Shown here piece after piece: positions 8,853 to 17,995 of a stretch of 42,091 bases of DNA (position 1 is its first letter; every line of letters begins with the position of its first letter). The notes below the pieces were generated by a model. The model ran no database searches and had not been told where the DNA came from. It was given only the letters and a program-made list of their open reading frames with translations. The stretch spans positions 1 to 42,091 of the forward strand of contig JBEAMJ010000060.1 of assembly GCA_041166025.1 (NCBI GenBank). The letters are read 5' to 3'. A program made the position numbers and the translations under genes. The DNA is from UBA7672 sp041166025 (GTDB lineage: Bacteria; Pseudomonadota; Alphaproteobacteria; Caulobacterales; Hyphomonadaceae).

Positions 8853-9638
8853 ATGCGCGCACTGAACACCGCAGCGACGGGCATGCAGGCCCAGCAGCTC
8901 AATGTCGAAGTGATCGCGAACAACATCGCGAACATGAACACGACAGGATTCAAGCGCCAGCGCGCAGAGTTCCAGGACCTGCTCTACCAGAATGTCGAGC
9001 GCATGGGCGTGCAGTCATCCGACGCCGGCACCATCGTGCCAACGGGCGTGCAGGTGGGCGTGGGCGTCAAGGCGGGATCGGTCTACCGCGTGACCGAGCA
9101 GGGCTCGATCACACAGACACAGAACCTTTATGATGTCGCCATCCAGGGCGAAGGCTATTTCATCGTGCAGCTGCCGGATGGTCGCGACGCCTACACGCGC
9201 GCCGGGAATTTCTCGCTGTCGGCGGATGGCCAGATCGTCACCGAGGACGGCTTCATCGTCGCCCCGGGAATCAGCGTGCCGCAGGACGCTGTCGGCATCT
9301 CGATCAACCGGCAGGGCGTGGTCGAGGTGATCATGGCGGACGGCTCCAATCCGCAGGAAGTGGGCGCGCTTGAGCTGGCGCGCTTCGTCAATCCGGCAGG
9401 CCTCGACGCTATCGGGGATAACTCCTTCCTCGAAACACCCGCTTCGGGCCCGGCCAATCGCGGGCTTGCGGGCGCGCCGGGGTTCGGCACGCTGCAGCAG
9501 GGATTTCTCGAAGCTTCCAACGTCAATGCGGTGACGGAGATCTCCTCGCTGATCACGGCGCAGCGCGCCTACGAGATGAACTCCAAGGTCATCACCACGA
9601 CCGACGAGATGCTCCGCTCCACCAGCAACCTGCGCTAG
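8853..9638 (+). CDS. flgG: Flagellar distal rod protein FlgG
   Basis: The 261-residue product begins MRALNTAATGMQAQQ and carries NNIANMNTTGFK (about residues 24-35), the VAIQGEGYFIVQ segment and the C-terminal EASNVNAVTEISSLI and MLRSTSNLR. All are diagnostic of FlgG. It polymerises into the distal rod that links the proximal rod to the hook. A strong GAGGAGG site at 8841-8847 precedes the ATG by 5 bases. It follows flgF by 33 bases and precedes flgA by 5. Confidence 0.98.
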   Translation: MRALNTAATGMQAQQLNVEVIANNIANMNTTGFKRQRAEFQDLLYQNVERMGVQSSDAGTIVPTGVQVGVGVKAGSVYRVTEQGSITQTQNLYDVAIQGEGYFIVQLPDGRDAYTRAGNFSLSADGQIVTEDGFIVAPGISVPQDAVGISINRQGVVEVIMADGSNPQEVGALELARFVNPAGLDAIGDNSFLETPASGPANRGLAGAPGFGTLQQGFLEASNVNAVTEISSLITAQRAYEMNSKVITTTDEMLRSTSNLR

Positions 9639-9643
9639 GCCAC

Positions 9644-10363
9644 ATGATCCGTTTCCCCGCCATCGCACTCGCCTGTCTTGCACTCGCACCGATGGCGGGC
9701 GCGCAGGCGAAGCAGGTGAGCTCGGAGTGGATCAGGCTCGGCGATGTCGCGCCCGTGACCGGCGAAGCGGCCGGCATCCTCATCGGTCCGGCGCCGCCGG
9801 CAGGACAGACACTGTCGCTCGACCCTGCATTCATTGTCTCGACGGCAAAAAGCGCCGGCGTCCTTCTTGCCATTCCGCTCGATACGCCCGTGCTTGTGAC
9901 GCGCACGGGCAATGCGCGCGAGGCCATGCCTGCCAATGCGGCGCGTGCGGGAAACCCGGCCCGGCAGGTCGCGGGCGAGGCTGTGGACGGCCAGGTGCTC
10001 GTGCTCGTGCGCGATGTGCCGCGCGGTGGCGTGATCACCGATGCCGACCTTGGCTGGCAGGCCGGTAATCCCGCGCGGCCAGTTCGCAATCCCGCCGATC
10101 CCGATGCCGCTGTCGGCATGGAGGCAAGGCGCCTGTTGAAAGCCGGTCAGGCGCTGCAGGTGTCCGACCTCAAGGCCGCGGCCGTGATCCGCAAAGGCGA
10201 TCCGGTAACGCTGCTTTATGTGACGCCGGGCGTGAAGCTGACCGTCGATGGCGTTGCACAGAACGAGGCTGCCAAGGGCGAGGCCGTGCGCGTGCTCAAC
10301 AGCTATTCGAAACGGACCATCGAGGCCGTGGCGCATGCGCCCGGCGAAGCGCGCGTCAACTGA
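9644..10363 (+). CDS. flgA: Flagella basal-body P-ring formation protein FlgA
   Basis: The 239-residue product starts with a signal peptide (residues 1-22, ending GAQA). It has a C-terminal SAF-type region: RGGVITDADLGW near residue 128, ARRLLKAGQALQVSDLK near 161, and IRKGDPVTLLY near 182. FlgA is a periplasmic chaperone that helps FlgI assemble into the P ring. The gene sits 5 bases after flgG and 10 bases before flgH, so it is clearly in the same operon. Its partner gene flgI is about 10.6 kb downstream in this window. Confidence 0.94.
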   Translation: MIRFPAIALACLALAPMAGAQAKQVSSEWIRLGDVAPVTGEAAGILIGPAPPAGQTLSLDPAFIVSTAKSAGVLLAIPLDTPVLVTRTGNAREAMPANAARAGNPARQVAGEAVDGQVLVLVRDVPRGGVITDADLGWQAGNPARPVRNPADPDAAVGMEARRLLKAGQALQVSDLKAAAVIRKGDPVTLLYVTPGVKLTVDGVAQNEAAKGEAVRVLNSYSKRTIEAVAHAPGEARVN

Positions 10364-10373
10364 GGATGTGACG

Positions 10374-11108
10374 ATGAAGACGACGATCACGACTGGGGTT
10401 GGCCTTGCTGCCCTGTTTCTGGGCGGATGCGCGGGACTGGGCGAGGCGATTGCCCCGCCTGCGCTGACGCCGATCCAGAACCCGGCGACGCTTGCAGGCT
10501 CGCAGCGCGTTTCCATGCCCCTGCCCGCGCCGGTGAGCGAAACAGCAGCTCCCAACTCACTGTGGCGCACCGGGGCGCGCTCCTTCTTCAATGACCAGCG
10601 CGCCGCCAAGGTGGGCGACATCCTCACCGTGAACATCGAAATCCAGGACTCGGCTCAGGTGAACAACACCACGGCGCGTAGCCGCACCTCGAACACGGAA
10701 GCCAATCTCGAAGCGCTGCTCGGGCTGGAGGATATCGCGCAGGATGCGCTGCCTGGCGCCGGCTCGCTGAACCCGGGTGTGGGCTTCGATTCAACGGCAA
10801 GTTCGAACGGTACGGGATCAGTGAACCGGCAGGAGTCGGTCAACCTCACCATCGCCGCAGTGATCACCGACCGGCTGCCGAACGGCAACCTGGTGATCGG
10901 CGGCAGCCAGGAAGTCCGCATCAACAACGAGCTGCGCGAACTTCTGGTTTCCGGTGTGATCCGGCCAGAGGATGTGGCCGCCGACAACACGATCGAGCAC
11001 ACCAAGATCGCCGAGGCCCGCATCTCCTATGGCGGCCGCGGCGACATCAGCCAGGTGCAGCGCGACAGGTACGGCAAGCTGATCTACGATCAGGTCGCAC
11101 CGTTCTAG
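10374..11108 (+). CDS. flgH: Flagellar L-ring lipoprotein FlgH
   Basis: The ATG at 10374 is used because it gives a lipoprotein signal, with the lipobox LGGC at about residues 16-19. The longer reading starts inside flgA. The product has 244 residues. The FlgH core is visible from LWRTGARSFFNDQRAAKVGD (about residue 63) through VVITDRLPNGNLVIGG-like beta strands to ISYGGRGDISQVQRDRYG at the end. FlgH forms the outer-membrane bushing for the rod. This is the last gene of the flgF operon. The next gene, the hybrid kinase, is unrelated. Confidence 0.96.
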   Translation: MKTTITTGVGLAALFLGGCAGLGEAIAPPALTPIQNPATLAGSQRVSMPLPAPVSETAAPNSLWRTGARSFFNDQRAAKVGDILTVNIEIQDSAQVNNTTARSRTSNTEANLEALLGLEDIAQDALPGAGSLNPGVGFDSTASSNGTGSVNRQESVNLTIAAVITDRLPNGNLVIGGSQEVRINNELRELLVSGVIRPEDVAADNTIEHTKIAEARISYGGRGDISQVQRDRYGKLIYDQVAPF

Positions 11109-11189
11109 CCGCCAGCGGTCCTCGCGGCAGGCTGGACGCAGCGATTCTGCCGGCTGGCGCAGCGTCCGGGGGGGCGTACGCTGGCGGCC

Positions 11190-13124
11190 TTGACGGCGGT
11201 CAAGTGTTCGTCGTCGCATCATCCGCATATGGTCAGGCCGTCTGGTGATGGATCGTTGAAACCACAGCAAGGGGCCGGACCGCTGTCACAAAGCGACGCC
11301 TCAAGCGACGTGGCGCGAGATCAGAGCGTCGTCCGCAACGCACGCCACAACGCGGCAATTGCCTGGATACGCCTTCCCATCTCGCTGGTCGTGTCGGGCT
11401 TCCTGTTCATCTTCACAACGTCCGCGATCGGCTTGGCCTGGCTTGGCGCCTTGCTGGTGATCGAGCTCTTCGCATGGGGTGTACGAAAGCGACTGGTGGC
11501 GGGCGATCTTCGCTTCAGGATGCCGCACCTGGCGGCGATCTGCCTCGTATCTCTGGCCTGGGTCGCGCTCGGACTGCTGCTCTGGGGCAGCGGTCACGAA
11601 GTCGCGCGGATCGCAAGTCTCGTGGCGCTGTTTTCGGTTGCATTCTACGGCGTTGCTGGCGGCTACAAGAGCCGCCCTGTCATGATCGTACTCGTCGCGC
11701 CGCCGCTGCTTGCGATCGTCGTGATCCTGACAGGTCTCGCCTGGACGTCACTCCCTTTCGGACCGGCGCTCCTGACGACGTTTGCCACGTTGGGTGCCTG
11801 TGCGACCGTCACGTTTACTGCGATGGCCCTGCATCGCTCGGATCGCGACCTGGAAGCGGCGAATGCCGATCTGCGATCACTGACGCATCGCCTTACACTT
11901 GCTGCGGAGCGCGAGCGGGAGGCCAACAAGGCAAAGGACGCCCTGCTCGCGGACGTGAGCCATGAGATCCGCACGCCACTCAACGGCATCGTCGGACTTG
12001 CAGCGACGCTCGATACGGACGCACTAAGCGCTCGCGACAAGCGGTCAGTCGAGGTGATCCGGCAATCGGGAGACATGCTTGAGCGCCTGGTCTCGGATGT
12101 CCTCGCTGCCGCCGCCCTTGGTTCAGGCAAGATTCATATCCAGGCGAACAGGTTCGACCTGGCGAATCTGATGGAATCGGCCACGCTGCTGATGGCGGCG
12201 GTGGCGCGCAGCAGGGGCCTCTCGCTCACGCTCTCGGTTTGTCCGGCTACGCCCAGGCGCGTTCTCGGGGACGATGTCAGGATCCGGCAGATCGTTCTCA
12301 ACCTGCTGTCCAACGCGATCAAGTATACCGAGCGGGGCGGTGTGACCTTGAGCGTCGGGCTAGCGGACCCCGGGATCAAAGCGACAGCGGGAGAGAATGT
12401 CGCCCCCAGACTGCGCCTTCGTGTGAGTGATACACGGCCTGGTCTGGACCCGGCCTCGCAAGACAGGCTCTTCGAGCGGTTCGAGCGCGGCCAGACATTC
12501 GAGGAAGATGCCGATGGCGGACTGGGACTCGGACTGGCCATCACGCAAGCACTCGTGGATGCGCTTGGCGGAGAGATCCATGTAAGCAGCTCATCGACGA
12601 CCGGGAGCGTCTTCGAAGTCCTGATCCCCCTGTCCCATGTTCCGCCGCAGGACGAAGAGGATGTCGGAACCGGGCCGGCGCCGCCGCCTTCATCGCCCTT
12701 TGCGGATCGCGACCAACCGCTCCGTGTCCTTCTTGTGGAGGATCATCCGATCAACCGGGTTGTTGTCACAACCATACTTGATGCCCTCGGCGCCATTACA
12801 ACGATTGCGGTCAACGGGCGCGAGGCCGTGGACGCGGCGAGTCGTGACCGGTTCGACCTCATTCTCATGGACCTGCTGATGCCCGTGATGGACGGGTTGG
12901 ACGCGACGCGTGCGATCAGGCTTCACGAAACCGAAAGTGGTCGACCCCCGTGCGCCATCGTCATGCTGACCGCCAGCGCCCTGCCATCACAGGCACGCAC
13001 GGCAAAGGAGGCCGGATGCGATTCGCTGCTGACAAAGCCGGTGACTCCAGAAAGACTGGTCGACACGATTGCGATGGTCATGCCTTCAAATCGCGCGGAG
13101 CAGGTTCGCTCGCTCAATAGCTAG
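11190..13124 (+). CDS. Membrane hybrid sensor histidine kinase with receiver domain
   Basis: In this 644-residue reading, residues about 58-212 hold roughly six hydrophobic helices with no recognisable periplasmic sensor. A short coiled coil leads to the HisKA domain with the phospho-histidine H258 (DVSHEIRTPLNG). The ATPase domain has the N box (NLLSNAIKY, about 371-379) and G2 (GLGLGL, 444-449). The receiver (about 511-630) has D561 as phospho-acceptor and K616 (LTKP). The G1 box reads DTRPG (414-418), with Arg where Gly is normal. The first codon at 11190 is TTG, and an ATG at 11229 is a reasonable alternative start. It lies 81 bases after flgH and ends 45 bases before the convergent def gene. 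No dedicated output regulator is adjacent, and the signal is unknown. Confidence 0.9.
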   Translation: MTAVKCSSSHHPHMVRPSGDGSLKPQQGAGPLSQSDASSDVARDQSVVRNARHNAAIAWIRLPISLVVSGFLFIFTTSAIGLAWLGALLVIELFAWGVRKRLVAGDLRFRMPHLAAICLVSLAWVALGLLLWGSGHEVARIASLVALFSVAFYGVAGGYKSRPVMIVLVAPPLLAIVVILTGLAWTSLPFGPALLTTFATLGACATVTFTAMALHRSDRDLEAANADLRSLTHRLTLAAEREREANKAKDALLADVSHEIRTPLNGIVGLAATLDTDALSARDKRSVEVIRQSGDMLERLVSDVLAAAALGSGKIHIQANRFDLANLMESATLLMAAVARSRGLSLTLSVCPATPRRVLGDDVRIRQIVLNLLSNAIKYTERGGVTLSVGLADPGIKATAGENVAPRLRLRVSDTRPGLDPASQDRLFERFERGQTFEEDADGGLGLGLAITQALVDALGGEIHVSSSSTTGSVFEVLIPLSHVPPQDEEDVGTGPAPPPSSPFADRDQPLRVLLVEDHPINRVVVTTILDALGAITTIAVNGREAVDAASRDRFDLILMDLLMPVMDGLDATRAIRLHETESGRPPCAIVMLTASALPSQARTAKEAGCDSLLTKPVTPERLVDTIAMVMPSNRAEQVRSLNS

Positions 13125-13169
13125 GGCAGATCGCATCGATGGCCGGTTTCGAGCAGCCGCTACTGTGTC

Positions 13170-13685
13170 TCACGCAGCGTCGCGCTTCTTCGCCTTCTTG
13201 ACCTTGCTGATCGCGTAGGATCGCTTGAGGCGCGACAGGTGATCGATGAAGAGCGTGCCCTGCAGGTGATCCATCTCATGCTGGATGCAGACGGCGTACA
13301 TGCCTTCCGCCCACTCCTCGACCTGTTCACCCTGGTAGTTGAGATAGCGGAGCCTGACGCGCTTGGGACGTTCGACCTCGTCAAAATAGTCCGGCACTGA
13401 CAGGCAGCCTTCCTCGTAGACCTGCTTGTCGCCGTCGAACTCCAGAAGTTCCGGGTTCACGAAATGGCGCGGCTGGGGTGGTTCGCCTTCCCTGGCGAGG
13501 TCCATCACGATGACGCGCAGCGGCACGCCGATCTGGATGGCCGCAAGGCCGATGCCGGGCGCCGCGTACATCGTCTCCAGCATGTCGTCCATCAGGGCGC
13601 GCGTCGCGTCGGTTACGGCGTCAACGGGTTTCGAGACCTGTTTCAGGACCGGGTCCGGGACGGTGAGGATGGGACGGATCGCCAT
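13170..13685 (-). CDS. def: Peptide deformylase
   Basis: The 171-residue enzyme removes the N-formyl group from nascent proteins in the cytosol. All three motifs are present: GIGLAAIQ (Q51), EGCLSVP (metal ligand C94) and QHEMDH (ligands H136 and H140, catalytic E137). A Lys-rich C-terminal tail (KVKKAKKR) ends the protein. Length is typical. Its usual partner fmt is not adjacent on the plus-strand side. The next gene upstream on the same strand is the broken acyltransferase. Confidence 0.97.
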   Translation of the reverse strand: MAIRPILTVPDPVLKQVSKPVDAVTDATRALMDDMLETMYAAPGIGLAAIQIGVPLRVIVMDLAREGEPPQPRHFVNPELLEFDGDKQVYEEGCLSVPDYFDEVERPKRVRLRYLNYQGEQVEEWAEGMYAVCIQHEMDHLQGTLFIDHLSRLKRSYAISKVKKAKKRDAA

Positions 13686-13762
13686 GACGGCTAGCTATGG
13701 AGGGGCGGGTGGAACGTCAAGTGAAAGCCCGGTTCAGGCGCTGTCAGAGGCCGGTTCTCGCC

Positions 13763-14917
13763 TCATTCAGCTGGGCTGGGGGCCGTCGCAGCGGCGCGTG
13801 GCCGAACGAGCCGTGCGCCCAGCGCAATCATCGGGCGCTCGACCAGGCGGTGGAGGATGTCGGACGCAGCGAGCGTGGCCAGCACCGTCCCGAGGGCGAG
13901 CAGCATGCGCGCAGGGGTTTCCTCAAGCGTGAGATGGCGGGTCATCAGCCAGCCGACCAGCATCATCATCGGCATGTGGACGAGATAGACCGAATAGGAC
14001 CGGGCGCCGAGATAGGCGGCGGCGCGAGAGGCAAGAAGCCGGTCCATCACGGCCGCGACGGGATGCGCCTGCCCGTCAGGGGAACGCCAGGCCTCGCTGC
14101 GGGCAAGATAGATCAGGGCGGCGCACCAGAGCGCCAGCCAGAGTACATCCCGATAGATGACGCCGAGCGCAAGCAGCAGCGGTATCGCCTCCGGCCCGAT
14201 CCCCAGGTTGCGAATACGGTCGAAGGCGAGCCGGCTCGCAATGCCGATCAGGAAAACGTAGGCGGCGGCCGGCAGGAAGGATGGGGCGAGATAGTCGCCG
14301 AACAGGTCGAAATGCCAGGCAAGGCCCATCAGGGCGATGGCAATGACTGTCGCCATGCGCCACCGCGGGTTTGCGAGGAGCCAGACGAAAGCCGGCGCGA
14401 CGAGATAGAACTGCCATTCGAGCGAGAGGCTCCAGGCCGGGCCGAGCACAGCCATGGATGTATTTGGCCAGAGGCTGTCGGGGACAATTCCCTGCATCAG
14501 GGCGATGTGCAGTGTCGCCTGCTGCAGCGGACGGCCGGCAACTGTGTCGACATGGCCGTGGAGAATCTCGTCATAGTAGAACAGAGGGTCTGCCGACCAT
14601 GGCGAGTGGTCCTCGGCCCAGACGCCGAGTGGCAGGGCGAGGAAGGCGATTGCAAGGATCACCAGGTAGACCGGGAAGATCCGCAGGACGCGGCGGGTGA
14701 TGTACTCCGGATAAGGTTCGGCTTTGTCGGTCACGAGGCCGGCAATGACGAAACCTGAGATCGCAATGAACACCATGACGGCGCAATCGCCGATGACCGG
14801 AAACCACGTCATCGGCCCTTCGTCTCGCGCAAGGCCGGTGAACTGCACAAGATGCCAGGCGACGACGGCCTAGGCGAGCCACGCCCGCAGGCCCTCTATG
14901 GCGATAAACCTTGGCAT
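13763..14917 (-). pseudogene. Acyltransferase-3 (OafA/YrhL type) interrupted by one in-frame TAG
   Basis: Read from the ATG at 14917, which has GGAG at 14927-14924 with 6 bases of spacing, the frame gives MPRFIAIEGLRAWLA. It then hits TAG at 14872-14870 and continues without shift as AVVAWHLVQFTGL into a complete multi-pass acyltransferase-3 domain. The motif R-x-x-x-I-E-G-L-R-A is the conserved N-terminus of this family, with the essential His in the VVAWHL helix. Family members often have Trp at the stopped position, and TGG to TAG is one base. About ten hydrophobic helices follow, ending near residue 360. The longest intact part begins at GTG 14848 and lacks the first helix and the His. 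Family members O-acylate surface glycans. It follows rmuC on the same strand. Confidence 0.85.
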
Positions 14918-14981
14918 TCCCGGCTCCGGCGGCGCGCACTGCCGGCGCTGCAAGATGAAGGCCGCTGGTGGCTGGGCTTAA

Positions 14982-16403
14982 CTATTTCCGGCGGGCCCCG
15001 ACTGCCTGGGGGAGAAGGCCGTCCAGCAACGGATCATCCGACTTCGGCGCCGGTTGCGACGCAGATGGCAGCTCGGGCAGCTGGGCCTGCGTGGCGCGGG
15101 CCCTGACGCTGACTTCCGGCGGACTTTCGATCGCACGGTCCTCGGTCGGAATCTGCAGGTCCTCGAAGCGTCGCAGCTGGGGGATCACCTTCCGGTCGTA
15201 GGAGCCCACCATCGCATTGTAGCTGTCGACGGCCTTGTCGAGGTTGGAGCCGACCTTGCCCATGTGCTCGGTCATGACGGACAGGCGCTGGTAGAGTTCA
15301 CGGCCAAGCTCAACGGCCTGTTCGGCATTGCGGGCGGCCTGCTCCTGTCGCCAGCCATAGGCGACCGCCTTTGCAAGCGCGATCAGGGTAGAGGGCGTCA
15401 CGATGATGACGGAGTTCTTCGCCGCGAAGTCGAAGATCTCCCGGTCATGCTCGAGCACGGCGGCATAGAAATTTTCCCCAGGCATGAACATCGCGACGAA
15501 GTCGACGCGATCGGAAAAACCTTTCCAGTAGTCCTTGCGCGCCAGCCCGGTGACATGGGCGCGGACTTTCTGGGCGTGGCTCGCAAGGAGCTGGGCTTTT
15601 CTGGCGGCATCATTCTCGTTCGACGCTGCGAGATAGTCGTCAAGCGAGACCTTCGAGTCGATCACAAGCTCGCGCCCGCCGGGCATGCGGATGATCACAT
15701 CCGGCCTGATCTTGCCCTTGTCCGTTTCCGATGAGGTCTGTTCAGTGAAATCCGCATAGGGCGAAAGACCCGACATCTCGAGGACATTGCGAAGGGTCTC
15801 CTCCCCCCAGCGGCCGCCATGGCGCGTGGTGGAAAGTGCGCTGGCCAGCTTGCCGGCGGCGCTCTCGGTCTTGCGCACGCTTTCGCTGACGCCGCGGATC
15901 TGCTCCTCCAGCCTGGCGCGATCCTCAGCGCTCATTTTCTGGATCTCGTCGACCTTCTTCTGGAACTGTCCGAAGGTATCGTGGATCGGCTTCAACATCT
16001 TGCCGAGTTCGCCCTCGGCGCCCTCCTTGTGCTTCTTCAGCGTCTCGTCGGCGATCTGCACGAACTGCTGCTGCGACTTGAGCAGGGCCGCGTCGGCGAG
16101 GGCCTTGAAACGCTCCTCGCTGTCCTTCTGCATCTTCGCGAGTTGCTCGCGCTCACGCGCCATCGATGCGTCCCGCTCGGCCGACTTTGCAGTTTCCGAT
16201 GCAAGCGCTTTTTCCGCCGACTCGGCGCGACGGCGGAGTTCGTCGCGCTCGGACTTGAGATCGGCAAGCTCGCGCTGTCTCTCGGCCAGCTCGGCGGTGA
16301 GATGCGCGGTGTCCGGCGGCTTGCGCTGGGAAAAGACGAACGCCGCAGCGGCCGCTGCGAGAGCAATGAAGCCGAGAATGATGTGAACGGTATCGAGCGT
16401 CAT
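14982..16403 (-). CDS. rmuC: RmuC-family DNA recombination/limitation protein
   Basis: The 473-residue product has an N-terminal membrane anchor (residues about 5-26), a long coiled coil (about 35-190) rich in Glu, Arg, Ala and Lys, and the RmuC nuclease-like domain from about 195. The domain shows RWGEETLRNVLE, RPDVIIRMPG, VIDSKVSLDDYL and VDFVAMFMPGENFYAA. RmuC limits inversion at short inverted repeats in E. coli. Its biochemical activity is inferred from its PD-(D/E)XK-like fold. Length is normal. The last about 50 residues are a disordered Pro/Ala/Ser tail. Confidence 0.94.
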   Translation of the reverse strand: MTLDTVHIILGFIALAAAAAAFVFSQRKPPDTAHLTAELAERQRELADLKSERDELRRRAESAEKALASETAKSAERDASMAREREQLAKMQKDSEERFKALADAALLKSQQQFVQIADETLKKHKEGAEGELGKMLKPIHDTFGQFQKKVDEIQKMSAEDRARLEEQIRGVSESVRKTESAAGKLASALSTTRHGGRWGEETLRNVLEMSGLSPYADFTEQTSSETDKGKIRPDVIIRMPGGRELVIDSKVSLDDYLAASNENDAARKAQLLASHAQKVRAHVTGLARKDYWKGFSDRVDFVAMFMPGENFYAAVLEHDREIFDFAAKNSVIIVTPSTLIALAKAVAYGWRQEQAARNAEQAVELGRELYQRLSVMTEHMGKVGSNLDKAVDSYNAMVGSYDRKVIPQLRRFEDLQIPTEDRAIESPPEVSVRARATQAQLPELPSASQPAPKSDDPLLDGLLPQAVGARRK

Positions 16404-16491
16404 CGCCGGACCATAGGTTCCTTGTTTGTTCCGATCAAGCCGGAAGCGAACACGCTGTCACGATTTGTCCTGGCAGGCGAAACCGGGCTTT

Positions 16492-16740
16492 TCAGTCCCG
16501 CGCGCCGCGTTTCGGGCGCCAGCCTTCGGGCATGTAGGGATAATTGGCCACGCCCTCGAAGGCGGCGTCGGGCACATCGGCGCCGAACACGTCGAGCGGA
16601 TCGCGGATGCGGCGGGTGGCCTGCTTCGCGTTCTGGGCGACTGCCTTGATGCGATCACGCATCAGCCACATGCCGATACCGACACCGACGCCGATCGCCG
16701 CCACCGTAATCAGCACCGGAACATGTTCGCGCTTCACCAT
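16492..16740 (-). CDS. Small single-pass membrane protein of unknown function
   Basis: The ATG at 16740 is preferred over an upstream TTG at 16752. The product has 82 residues, with a transmembrane helix at about 8-26 (VPVLITVAAIGVGVGIGMWL). A basic helix follows (RDRIKAVAQNAKQATRRI), and a Pro/Gly/Tyr-containing tail ends YMPEGWRPKRGARD. I do not recognise the family. It lies between recR and rmuC on the same strand, 21 bases after the recR stop, and may be co-transcribed with them. Length and composition are consistent with a real gene, but there is no functional evidence. Confidence 0.65.
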   Translation of the reverse strand: MVKREHVPVLITVAAIGVGVGIGMWLMRDRIKAVAQNAKQATRRIRDPLDVFGADVPDAAFEGVANYPYMPEGWRPKRGARD

Positions 16741-16761
16741 GGGACGCCCCAACCGAATTTT

Positions 16762-17361
16762 CTATCTCCGCGACGCCATCGCAGCCGCGATCGTGCCATC
16801 GTCCAGATGATCGAGTTCCCCGCCAACAGGCACGCCATGGGCGAGCCGGGTCACCTTCACCGGAAGATGGGACAACCTGTCGGTGATGTAGTGAGCGGTG
16901 GTCTGTCCGTCCACAGTTGCGTTGAGCGCGAGGATTACTTCGCGCACATCCGGATGGCCTGCCCTGTCGACAAGGCCGGCAATATTGAGGTCTTCCGGGC
17001 GGACGCCGTCGAGCGCCGACAGGGTCCCGCCCACCACGTGATAGCGGCCGCGGAACACGCCCGCGCGTTCCATCGCCCAGAGGTCGCCCACCTCCTCAAC
17101 CGCACAGATGACGGAGGTGTCACGTCCCGTAGCGGCACAGACCGAGCAAGGGTTCACGGTGTCGAAGTTTCCGCACGTCAGGCAGGCCTGGACCTTTTCG
17201 GCGGCGGCGGCCGCCGCCGCCGCCAGTGGCGTGAGCAGCTGATCGCGCTTCTTCATGAGGTGCAGGGCGGCCCGGCGCGCCGAGCGAGGCCCGAACCCCG
17301 GCAGCTTTGCCAGGAGCTCGATCAGGCGGAGGATTTCGGGGCCGGCGGAGCGGTTTGTCAT
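16762..17361 (-). CDS. recR: Recombination mediator protein RecR
   Basis: The 199-residue product has the helix-hairpin-helix (LAKLPGFGPRSARRAALHL, about 17-35), the four-cysteine zinc finger (C60, C63, C72, C75) and a Toprim domain beginning VICAVEEVGDLWAMERAG near residue 84. RecR works with RecO and RecF (or RecO alone) to load RecA at gaps. An unusual run of eight alanines (residues 47-54) between the HhH and the zinc finger is encoded by a palindromic GCC/GGC repeat. dnaX and the YbaB gene, frequent partners of recR, are not next to it here. Confidence 0.97.
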   Translation of the reverse strand: MTNRSAGPEILRLIELLAKLPGFGPRSARRAALHLMKKRDQLLTPLAAAAAAAAEKVQACLTCGNFDTVNPCSVCAATGRDTSVICAVEEVGDLWAMERAGVFRGRYHVVGGTLSALDGVRPEDLNIAGLVDRAGHPDVREVILALNATVDGQTTAHYITDRLSHLPVKVTRLAHGVPVGGELDHLDDGTIAAAMASRR

Positions 17362-17427
17362 GGAGTGGGGTTCATGGCTGCCATTCCCCGGACATAGTCG
17401 CCCGGAGGCGCGGCGTGAACCCTTTCG

Positions 17428-17934
17428 CTATTTCGCCGGCTCGGCCCGCCGGGCTTCTTCCGACAGTTCCTCGAAATCCGAGCGCAGGATGTAGGCGCGG
17501 ACGAAATCAACCGCCACGACGCGCTCGATATAGCTGGCGAACATCCAGTCGATGTCCCGGCGCGAGACCAGGCCACGGCGGGTCAGGCCGGAGACGAATT
17601 CGAGAAAGTTGAGGAGGTCGATCAGCTCGCCCTCAAGCGCCTGAGGCATGCCGGGCGTGGCGAGTTCGGTGCGCAGGGCGGCGTATTCCGGCGATTCTGG
17701 AAAGGCGAGAACGAAGCGGATGCGGCGGTAGCGATCGGACTCGAAGAAGGTCTTGTAGAGCTCCCGCACCTGTTCGGTCTGACGCATGCGTTCGGAACGG
17801 AGATAGCGGAAGAGACCGAACAGGCCCGCCAGAAGCGCCGCAAGGAAGGTGAAGGCCGACGCCCAGTTCCGCGCCAGCTCTGACCAGTAGAGCGCGGCAT
17901 CGCCGCTGCCTGGAAAACTCGTACCGAATTCCAC
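17428..17934 (-). CDS. Unknown bitopic membrane protein
   Basis: The 168-residue product has one clear transmembrane helix at about 25-45 (SAFTFLAALLAGLFGLFRYL). A mostly helical, charged cytosolic domain follows, with RMRQTEQVRELYKTFFESDRY, LEGELIDLLNFLEFVSG and RRDIDWMFASYIERVV. The layout resembles DUF4760-type proteins, but no signature is decisive. It lies 66 bases upstream of recR on the same strand and 61 bases downstream of the first TonB-C-like protein. No function is proposed. Confidence 0.75.
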   Translation of the reverse strand: MEFGTSFPGSGDAALYWSELARNWASAFTFLAALLAGLFGLFRYLRSERMRQTEQVRELYKTFFESDRYRRIRFVLAFPESPEYAALRTELATPGMPQALEGELIDLLNFLEFVSGLTRRGLVSRRDIDWMFASYIERVVAVDFVRAYILRSDFEELSEEARRAEPAK

Positions 17935-17995
17935 CTCGTAACTCCCCTGTCCGTCCTGTCCCGAAGCGCCTGTCTAGCGGGGCACGCGCCCCGCG

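Noticed and set aside
11134..11167. Inverted repeat GGACGC / GCGTCC after flgH as terminator
   Set aside because: The loop is 22 bases long and no T-run follows.
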